Source: CAYVDB01 sp964450705
GTDB lineage: Bacteria; Patescibacteriota; Minisyncoccia; Phycocordibacterales; Zambryskibacteraceae
Length of the DNA: 22,925 nucleotides
Reading direction: 5' to 3'
NCBI GenBank assembly: GCA_964450705.1
Contig: CAYVDB010000011.1
Span: 1 to 22,925, forward strand
Positions within the stretch are counted from its first letter, which is position 1. The number at the start of each line of letters is the position of its first letter. The notes beneath the pieces are model-generated. The model was not told the origin of the DNA. It made no database searches and saw nothing but the letters and a program-made list of their open reading frames with translations. Shown here one piece after another: positions 1 to 4,654 of the stretch. The translations under genes were made by a program, and so were the position numbers.

Positions 1-245
1 GCATCCACGCTCGCCCCCCTGGCGGCCGCGGGCGGCGCGGACCACTGCACGCGGCAATCGACCTTGCCGCGCGACACGCGCGCCGACAGCAGCTCCCGCA
101 GCGCGGGCTCGAGCGCGCGCAGTTCCTCCGGGATGCGGAACTGCAGGTCGAGGAAGCGCGCGTTCACCGAGCGCAACTCCACCTGCAGGCTGCCCTGCGG
201 CAGCTCCGCGGCGGCGGTGGCGTAGCCGGTCATGCTCTGGATCAA
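1..245 (-). CDS. yicC: YicC family protein, N-terminal fragment (foreign, GC-rich)
   Basis: The minus strand reads without a stop from 245 to the window edge. It gives the typical YicC start (IQSMTGYA), then LRSVNARFLDL, RIPEELRALEPALREL and SRGKVDCRV, all hallmarks of the YicC/YloC N-terminal domain, a family with endoribonuclease activity involved in RNA turnover. I chose the TTG at 243-245 because it yields the usual few residues before SMTGYA; the ATG at 231-233 is the alternative. About 81 residues of a ~290-residue protein are present. Base composition is extremely GC-rich, as in a gamma- or betaproteobacterium, and unlike everything after ~345. Family identity is firm. That the piece does not belong to the rest of the contig is an inference from composition and from the broken gene next to it. 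Confidence 0.85.
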   Translation of the reverse strand, partial: MIQSMTGYATAAAELPQGSLQVELRSVNARFLDLQFRIPEELRALEPALRELLSARVSRGKVDCRVQWSAPPAAARGASVD

Positions 246-324
246 GGTCGCGTGGTCCCCGGTGTGACAAATTGCGCAGCCGGCGCCGGCCGAGGCCGCG
301 GCGCGGGCCTGTCGCGCGAAAGGA

Positions 325-345
325 GCCGCGTATCATACGGCCGTG
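325..345. other. Abrupt composition break / probable chimeric join
   Basis: GC-rich DNA upstream of a proteobacterial yicC changes within about 20 bases to AT-richer DNA that begins inside a peptidyl-tRNA hydrolase gene. Recognisable Pth sequence (VSYGRGTGGHRGV) starts at about 330, so the exact join lies around 325-335. A reading frame from 252 runs across the join only by chance. The most economical reading is misassembly or contamination, not transfer, because one gene is cut in half and no mobile element is present. Confidence 0.75.
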
Positions 346-614
346 GAACCGGAGGTCACCGAGGTGTGCTTTCTTTGGTAAAACATCTAAAAACGGAAGG
401 TTTTATCCGTATCCGAATTGGGGTAAGCCCAGAGACTCCTGGGGGAAAATTAAAAAAACCAAAAGGAGAAAGCGCTGTTGATGCTTTTATTGTGGGAGAG
501 TTTCGCGAAAAAGAGATTGCCATTCTCAAAAAAGTTTCAAAAAATGTTACAGAAGCAATTGAAACAATAGTTCTCTACGGCCTTCCAAAAGCAATGTCTC
601 TTTATAATCAATAA
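330..614 (+). CDS. pth: Peptidyl-tRNA hydrolase, C-terminal half (5' end lost at the join)
   Basis: Pth cleaves peptidyl-tRNAs released from ribosomes to recycle tRNA. The visible part begins at the GGH segment (YGRGTGGHRGVLSLVKHL), continues with FIRIRIGVSPET (the R-[LI]-R-I-G-[IV] signature) and DAFIVGEFREKE, and ends with a helix LYGLPKAMSLYNQ, the family's usual C-terminus. About 94 of the ~185-195 residues remain. The N-terminal half with the catalytic His and the first Asn-rich motif is missing because of the composition break. An Arg stands where most bacterial Pth have Asn (GGHNG). The open frame extends upstream into the foreign GC-rich DNA, but that stretch is not Pth. The next gene starts 2 nt after the stop, so the two are probably co-transcribed. 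Confidence 0.8.
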   Translation, partial: VSYGRGTGGHRGVLSLVKHLKTEGFIRIRIGVSPETPGGKLKKPKGESAVDAFIVGEFREKEIAILKKVSKNVTEAIETIVLYGLPKAMSLYNQ

Positions 615-616
615 TT

Positions 617-950
617 ATGGAAGACTTACCGCAACAGGGAGAAAATCTTTTTGAAGAATTTAAATCTCACATAGCAAACGTTCCTAGATTTATAGAAGAA
701 GAGTTTATACGCAATACCGGTAACAGTTGGGGGTCGTGTGTTTTAAGCCAAGTTTCGGTACTTCTGGCTACTATTGAAATGGCTCACGAAGAAGGAACTG
801 TCCCCACTGAGACCTTATATTGTTCTAAAGGAAAAGCTAAAGGTAGCAGAGGAGGAGGCGCTCGCTATCGCTAGAAAATACCCTGATCCTACTACTCCCA
901 TACCTCAAGAAGAAAAAGAAAAGATTCTCAGCTTGTTTGGCGTCTTATAA
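617..950 (+). pseudogene. Small hypothetical protein, disrupted by a frameshift
   Basis: An ATG 2 nt after the pth stop opens a frame (MEDLPQQGENLFEEF...) that ends at 872-874 in a low-quality tail (KGKAKGSRGGGARYR). The +1 frame is open from about 747 and carries a much more protein-like continuation: IVLKEKLKVAEEEALAIARK, then YPDPTTPIPQEEKEKILSLF, ending at 948-950. Joining the frames somewhere between ~790 and ~850 gives a protein of about 110 residues, mostly acidic and helical. I do not recognise the family. The break may be a true inactivating indel, a sequencing error (short A-runs such as ctaaaggaaaagctaaagg lie here), or less likely a programmed +1 shift. The bidirectional hairpin at 963-983 would end transcription. 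Confidence 0.55.
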
Positions 951-956
951 TTTTGT

Positions 957-983
957 AAAAAATATCCCCGCTAAGCGGGGATA
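957..983 (-). terminator. Rho-independent terminator of the 160-aa gene
   Basis: A perfect 9-bp stem (963-971 with 975-983) with a TAA loop is followed on the minus strand by six T's (962-957). The TAG stop of the minus-strand gene (973-971) sits inside the stem and loop. The hairpin may also slow plus-strand transcription from the pth side, but it lacks a good T-run in that direction. Confidence 0.85.
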
Positions 984-1453
984 GGGTTTCTTTGTATGCG
1001 AAGCGCTTTTAGGCACTCGCATTCGTCTATTTCGTTTCTCCAAAGTCGAAGGATAATGGGGGATACCTCGTCGACCACTTGGAGTACTTCATCTGGGATT
1101 CCTTCTCGGATTGCCGCTCTTGTCCGCGGCAGGATTCCAAAAAAGAAATACCCGGGGCTATTCAAGTGTAGGTCTAGGAATCCCATCTGGAGAAGATCCT
1201 GCAGTGCTGAGTCTAGAGCTCTGTAGTGCCCTGTTATCTCATCCCTGTAAAAGCCTTGCACCTCGACACCTTTTTTCTTGAGGCTATGGAGAAAAAATCT
1301 CCAGATCTCATGTAGGCGTTCGGCTTTTAGCCGCTCGACATTCCAATTCGAAAGCAGAAGTAAAAGCAGGTCTTTGTGGCGCCATCCTTCGCTGTACCGG
1401 CTGAGGTACTCATTGGTATCGGGTTTTTCCCGAGGTTGAGACGACAGATACAT
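971..1453 (-). CDS. Hypothetical protein, 160 aa, possibly winged-helix-like
   Basis: I do not recognise this protein with confidence. It is soluble, mostly helical, and has no signal peptide or membrane helix. The centre (HYRALDSALQDLLQMGFLDL followed by YFFFGILPRTRAAI) resembles winged-helix proteins in which a helix and a turn precede a beta wing, as in Panacea/DUF4065-like domains; this is only a resemblance. The start is supported by an excellent Shine-Dalgarno (ggaggt, 6 nt before the ATG), which is rare among its neighbours. It lies 118 bp downstream of rpsA on the same strand but is separated from it by a strong terminator, and it appears to have its own promoter overlapped by a palindrome at 1482-1498. 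It looks more GC-rich than nearby genes, which would fit recent acquisition or a distinct expression class. Confidence 0.75.
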   Translation of the reverse strand: MYLSSQPREKPDTNEYLSRYSEGWRHKDLLLLLLSNWNVERLKAERLHEIWRFFLHSLKKKGVEVQGFYRDEITGHYRALDSALQDLLQMGFLDLHLNSPGYFFFGILPRTRAAIREGIPDEVLQVVDEVSPIILRLWRNEIDECECLKALRIQRNPIPA

Positions 1454-1481
1454 GTTGCTACCTCCGTGTTTAAGGGGATGA

Positions 1482-1521
1482 ACTCTTTTGAAAAGAGTAC
1501 TCTTCCTCTTTATTTTTGCAA
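1482..1521 (-). promoter_or_regulatory. Candidate promoter with overlapping palindrome (possible operator)
   Basis: On the minus strand TTGCAA (1521-1516) and TACTCT (1499-1494) are spaced by 16 bp, upstream of the 160-aa gene. A 17-bp perfect inverted repeat, ACTCTTTT-n-AAAAGAGT (1482-1498), covers the -10 and the likely start point. Such a site could bind a dimeric repressor, possibly the gene's own product if that is DNA-binding. The -10 match is weak, so this is tentative. Confidence 0.4.
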
Positions 1522-1522
1522 G

Positions 1523-1555
1523 AAAAACCGCCCTGTATCTATTAGGGCGGTTTTT
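1523..1555 (-). terminator. Rho-independent terminator of rpsA
   Basis: A 12-bp perfect stem (1523-1534 with 1544-1555; AAAAACCGCCCT / AGGGCGGTTTTT) with a 9-nt loop lies 16 nt past the rpsA stop. T-runs follow on both strands, so it can act in both directions. Confidence 0.9.
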
Positions 1556-1571
1556 CTTTCTGGTTTTAATG

Positions 1572-2672
1572 TTATTTCTTGTTTCCTTCGGCGTAGGTCA
1601 GGGCCATTTTTTGCTCTTTAGGATCAAAGAGTGAAATTTTGAAATCGTATGTCTTTCCAAGCTCGAGTGTTTCTCTTAATTTTTCTTCACTTCCGAATTC
1701 AGAAATATGGACAAGGCCCGCAACGCCTTCTTCTATTGAAGCAAGGGCTCCGTGCTTATTAAATTTAATAATGACTCCGTTCACCAAGTCGTCCTTTTTA
1801 TACTTTTGAGCTGCCTCAACCCATGGGTTTTCTTTCAAGGCTTTGATAGAAAGAGATATTTTCCCATCTTTTATGTCTATTACCTTTACGCGGACTTTGT
1901 CGCCAACCTTGTACATTGTGCGAGGATTTTCAACGAGACCCCAATCCATTTCAGAGATATGCACAAGACCTTCGAGACCCTCTTCAATCTTCACGAATAC
2001 TCCGAAATCAACAATGCCGGTGATTTCTCCGGAAAGTTCATCGCCAAGCGCATAGCGGTCGACAATTTCTCCTTTCTCTTTTGAAACCTCCCCCTTTTCC
2101 GAAAAGATAAGTTTTCCTTCTTTTGGAATTGCAGCAATAATCATCACTGAAAGTCTTTCCCCAACAAGCTTTCGTAATTCTTCGAGGATTTTATCTTTGT
2201 CGCCATCTGATATTCGTGGGTAATGTTCCGGCTTTAGTTGAGATGCAGGCAAAAATCCTAAGATACCTTGCCAGGAAAGGATAAGGCCTCCTTTGTTTGC
2301 ATCAGAAACAACAATATCAAAGACTTTTTTATCTCTGATTGCGTCTTCCGCTTCTCCCCAAATGAGAGCTTGGCGAGCTTCTTTTAGAGACACCTCGATA
2401 TAGCCTTCTTTGTTATCAAGAGCAATAACTTTACCCGCGACAGTGTCGCCGATATTTACTTTCTTAATAATATCTCGAGCGTTTATATACTCTCGTCCAT
2501 AAATAATACCTGTACCAAATGGAGGTAGATCAAGGTAGAGAGCTCCTTTATCGATTGCAATAACCCGACCCTCAAATAAATCTTCTATAGAAGGGGGAGT
2601 AGGTGTCTCGTTTACGAACCGAGACATTACGCTGTCTTTTTTCGACTTCTCTTCGTTTAATTCTTCTGACAT
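1572..2672 (-). CDS. rpsA: 30S ribosomal protein S1, four-S1-domain form
   Basis: The 366-aa protein has four S1 OB-fold repeats at roughly residues 33-97, 113-192, 211-277 and 294-361. The third and fourth carry the classic S1 core (GVFVKIEEGLEGLVHISE; GALASIEEGVAGLVHISE) and domain 2 has the KGGL...GILGFLPASQL pattern specific to RpsA. S1 binds mRNA on the 30S subunit and helps unstructured leaders engage. Enteric S1 has six domains; shorter four-domain forms occur in many other bacteria. There is no Shine-Dalgarno before the ATG (the upstream bases are cgaaacacaaaa), as is often the case for S1 genes. The gene lies downstream, on the same strand, of the structured RNA region and its terminator. 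Interruption of the repeats was not seen. Confidence 0.93.
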   Translation of the reverse strand: MSEELNEEKSKKDSVMSRFVNETPTPPSIEDLFEGRVIAIDKGALYLDLPPFGTGIIYGREYINARDIIKKVNIGDTVAGKVIALDNKEGYIEVSLKEARQALIWGEAEDAIRDKKVFDIVVSDANKGGLILSWQGILGFLPASQLKPEHYPRISDGDKDKILEELRKLVGERLSVMIIAAIPKEGKLIFSEKGEVSKEKGEIVDRYALGDELSGEITGIVDFGVFVKIEEGLEGLVHISEMDWGLVENPRTMYKVGDKVRVKVIDIKDGKISLSIKALKENPWVEAAQKYKKDDLVNGVIIKFNKHGALASIEEGVAGLVHISEFGSEEKLRETLELGKTYDFKISLFDPKEQKMALTYAEGNKK

Positions 2673-2750
2673 TTTTGTGTTTCGAAAGGGTTTCTTGTGT
2701 GCTTTTGCGACCGTTTACTCAACAAGAGGGTTATCCTTCCGTGTGGTAAT

Positions 2751-2774
2751 TAAAAATCTTTGCTAGAAGCAAAG
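2751..2774 (-). terminator. Rho-independent terminator between the structured RNA and rpsA
   Basis: The minus strand has a 7-bp stem CTTTGCT-TCT-AGCAAAG (2774-2758) followed by ATTTTTA. It would stop transcripts coming from the structured RNA before they reach rpsA, 79 nt downstream, or act as a conditional leader element of rpsA. Confidence 0.65.
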
Positions 2775-2821
2775 ACGTGGGGATTCTATACTAAAAGTTG
2801 TGATCTGTCTATATATGAAGA

Positions 2822-2845
2822 GGCCCCACACAACTGTGTGGGGCC
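2822..2845 (-). terminator. GC-rich hairpin at the 3' end of the structured RNA
   Basis: Perfect 10-bp stem GGCCCCACAC / GTGTGGGGCC with a 4-nt loop. On the minus strand it is followed by TCTTCATATATAG, a poor U-tract, so it may be a 3' stabilising structure, with true termination at 2751-2774. Confidence 0.6.
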
Positions 2846-2907
2846 GAGTCAGCAGACCCAGGGTCCGCTGAACGAGGGGCGATGCCTTACGCGATCGCCT
2901 GGCTCTT

Positions 2908-2916
2908 ATTATACCA
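2908..2916 (-). promoter_or_regulatory. Possible internal extended -10 promoter within the structured RNA
   Basis: The minus strand reads TGGTATAAT (2916-2908), a perfect extended -10, but without a recognisable -35. It would start a transcript of about 80 nt covering the last three hairpins and ending at 2822. It could instead be structural sequence by coincidence. Confidence 0.3.
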
Positions 2917-3471
2917 CCGTGTCCCGCCCTCGACCCTCAACCTTCCGGGGGTTGAAAGCGAGAGGCGGGAACACGTACTGCGGTACATCACCTGCTCTCT
3001 TTTCTCTTATCTCTCTAAGCCTGCGCCTACCGTGGCCTTTGTTGGGGCAACGGTGGCTGATTATACAGCCAATGGCATCACCTCCTTGTGCGTAGACACT
3101 TAGATCGGTTGTCTACACCCGGTTAGGTCGTTCTGTCGCGGCGGTGCGACAGAACGAGGTTAGCGCACCGCTTCTTGTCGTCGACGTGCGGTGCAGTGAA
3201 TTCGGCTTGTGCCGCTATGCTCGTGCGGCTCTCTGTTGGCCGGCGCGGGCTATCCATTCCGCAGGTGTTATCCTCGGAAGATTGCCCCATGGCCTTAGAG
3301 AAATGGCATCGTTTCTGAGCATACCCTGAGTACCCAGAGGGCAAAAGGGGAATCCAGTGAACCCACCTACGGAAAAGGCATTTATACCTCCTATTTTCGT
3401 GGCTTGTTGATGAGTGGCCCCCAGCCTATTTCGGCAGGGGCGCGAGAGCGTTAAAACGTACTTCTTTGTCT

Positions 3472-3499
3472 ATTATAGCATACACAGTATTTTTGTCAA
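3472..3499 (-). promoter_or_regulatory. Near-consensus sigma70-type promoter for the structured RNA
   Basis: On the minus strand TTGACA (3499-3494), a 16-bp spacer ending in TGC, and TATAAT (3477-3472) form a full consensus promoter with an extended -10. It is the strongest promoter in the window, of the quality expected for stable RNA genes. Transcription should begin near 3466. Confidence 0.85.
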
Positions 3500-3613
3500 T
3501 AGTTTTTAGTTTCCCCTAGAAAAACCCATATTTTAAGTTTATTTCTTCCATGAGTTCTTTTTTGTAAAGACAATGTGATAATTATTTCGTCAATACGAAA
3601 AAAGCGCATAAAA

Positions 3614-3622
3614 TGTTATACT
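3614..3622 (+). promoter_or_regulatory. Extended -10 directly before the MBL-fold gene (leaderless)
   Basis: TGTTATACT ends 6 nt before the ATG at 3629. Transcription would begin at or next to the A of the start codon. No clear -35 is visible, consistent with an extended -10. Confidence 0.65.
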
Positions 3623-3628
3623 TTTTGA

Positions 3629-4273
3629 ATGATTATCTCGTATCTAGGCGTTGATTCGGTCAAAATCCAGTTTGGCGATACGGTGGTTGCTTACAACCCT
3701 GTCTCGAAAGATTCAAAATTCAAGTCTTCAAAGTATGGGGCTGATATTGTCTTGATTTCAAATAACCACGAGGATATGAATGGCAAGGAAAATGCTACTC
3801 GTGGAGACAAAGAGCCTTTTATTATAGAAGGTCCTGGTGAATACGAAATTGGCGGTGTATTTATTCGAGGTTTCTTGTCGAAGACTTTGTATGGCGGAAA
3901 AGAGTCGGTGAATACAATTTACACGATGAATCTTGAAAATATGAATCTTTGTTTTCTTGGCGCTCTCTCTTCTCTTGACGCTATTACACCTGAAACAACT
4001 GAAGCTCTTGATGATGTAGATATACTTTTTGTACCAATTGGAGGAGAAGGAGTTCTTTCTCCTGGAGATGCTGCAAAAGCTGCTCTTAAGATAGAACCGA
4101 AAATTGTCATCCCGGTCCATTTTGGAGACGACCTCGGAGAAAAGGCCTTAAAGTCTTTTCTTAAAGAAGGTGGAGATGAAGATCTGAAAGCTGAAGAGAA
4201 ACTAACTTTAAAAAAGAAAGATCTTGAAGGTCGAGACGGGGATATTGTGGTATTGAAAGCAAGCGTCCTATAG
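3629..4273 (+). CDS. Metallo-beta-lactamase-fold protein with degraded metal site
   Basis: The 214-aa protein follows the small MBL-fold (UlaG/UPF0173-like, Beta-lactamase superfamily PF13483-type) layout: strand pair MIISYLGVDSVKIQFGDTVV, then ADIVLISNNHEDMNG where the HxHxDH metal motif belongs, a beta-rich middle (GPGEYEIGGVFIRG), DVDILFVPIGG, and the C-terminal IVIPVHFGDD with one retained His (H164). Only H47 and D49 of the metal motif survive; the first and last His are Asn (N45) and Met (M50). Active relatives are hydrolases, but this one has probably lost or altered metal binding. No Shine-Dalgarno is present; the -10 lies 6 nt from the ATG. It is followed by a small membrane protein and gyrA on the same strand. 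Confidence 0.8.
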   Translation: MIISYLGVDSVKIQFGDTVVAYNPVSKDSKFKSSKYGADIVLISNNHEDMNGKENATRGDKEPFIIEGPGEYEIGGVFIRGFLSKTLYGGKESVNTIYTMNLENMNLCFLGALSSLDAITPETTEALDDVDILFVPIGGEGVLSPGDAAKAALKIEPKIVIPVHFGDDLGEKALKSFLKEGGDEDLKAEEKLTLKKKDLEGRDGDIVVLKASVL

Positions 4274-4282
4274 AGCTATAGT
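4253..4282 (+). promoter_or_regulatory. Candidate leaderless promoter before the 117-aa membrane protein and gyrA
   Basis: TTGAAA (4253-4258) and TATAGT (4277-4282) are spaced by 18 bp, and the ATG follows 7 nt later at 4290. The -35 lies inside the end of the preceding gene. It would give gyrA and its upstream gene a promoter separate from the MBL gene. Confidence 0.5.
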
Positions 4283-4289
4283 TAGCTAT

Positions 4290-4643
4290 ATGAACAATTT
4301 CATCGAACATCTCAAAGGTAAACCAGAGCACCATAGGCGAAAGTATGCATTTGGCCTTTCTGCTGGTCTCACTGCTTTCATATTTATGATTTGGGTATCG
4401 GTAATTGTACCGAGCGATGTGAAGCTTGCCCAACAAAGCGAGTCTTTTGAGGAGAAGAAATTAGAAACCCAGACTCCACTTAAAACATTCCAAAGTGGCA
4501 TGGCGACTGTGTATGAGGGAGTTAAGAATATATTTTCCGGAGAGTCTTCAAGAGATATCGACTTTGAAAAAGAGTATGAACGTATAAAATCTGAAGTCGA
4601 GCAGGGTAACATAGAAGCCCTTCCAAGAACTAGTCCTAGATAA
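4290..4643 (+). CDS. Small single-pass membrane protein upstream of gyrA
   Basis: 117 aa. A basic N-terminus (KGKPEHHRRK) precedes one hydrophobic helix at about residues 19-41 (FGLSAGLTAFIFMIWVSVIV), so the protein is probably a bitopic membrane protein with the acidic, Glu/Lys-rich C-terminal part outside the cytoplasm. No enzyme motif is visible and I cannot name the family. It ends 11 nt before gyrA and is probably its operon partner; this need not imply a role with gyrase. Confidence 0.75.
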   Translation: MNNFIEHLKGKPEHHRRKYAFGLSAGLTAFIFMIWVSVIVPSDVKLAQQSESFEEKKLETQTPLKTFQSGMATVYEGVKNIFSGESSRDIDFEKEYERIKSEVEQGNIEALPRTSPR

Positions 4644-4654
4644 GAGCAATACTA

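Larger units (their letters stand above)
2822..3466 (-). ncRNA. Unidentified large structured RNA, ~0.65 kb
   Basis: Between rpsA and the next plus-strand gene lies ~0.65 kb of visibly GC-richer DNA with no credible protein gene. On the minus strand it starts just after a near-consensus promoter and ends at a 10-bp GC hairpin (2822-2845). Strong stems are visible: 3128-3139 with 3146-3157 (12 bp, perfect); 3165-3171 with 3188-3194; a ~60-nt compound hairpin at 2918-2975 (CGTGT-CCCGC arms with an inner CAACC/GGTTG); GGCTG/CAGCC near 3061-3076; GCCGC/GCGGC near 3208-3230; a 9-bp hairpin near 2847-2870; and a 6-bp one near 2880-2899. I searched for the invariant motifs of RNase P RNA (GAGGAAAGUC, ACAGAA pair), tmRNA (GGAUUCGAC, T-arm), SRP RNA (GGAAGGAAGCA), 6S, and group I/II introns and found none convincing. 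Function unknown; orientation is inferred from the promoter and terminators. Confidence 0.6.

Noticed and set aside
252..614. 120-codon ORF taken as one protein
   Set aside because: Its first ~26 codons are translated from GC-rich intergenic DNA upstream of yicC; only the part from ~330 is Pth.
3074..3088. Plus-strand ATCACCTCCTT resembling the 16S rRNA 3' end
   Set aside because: No other 16S sequence surrounds it. It is better read on the minus strand as a Shine-Dalgarno-like site.
3123..3344. 73-codon minus-strand ORF, and plus-strand ORFs at 2760-3095 and 3144-3329, within the structured RNA region
   Set aside because: Their residues look random (rich in Arg, Ser, Cys, His), they have no usable start signals, and they cross strong hairpins. 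GC-rich DNA opens frames by chance.
2822..3466. RNase P RNA or tmRNA
   Set aside because: The invariant P4 strands of RNase P are absent (the one ACAGAA lies inside a simple perfect hairpin), and there is no GGAUUCGAC or tRNA-like 3' end for tmRNA. Isolated resemblances (ACAGAGAG, GGCUUA) are not in the right order.
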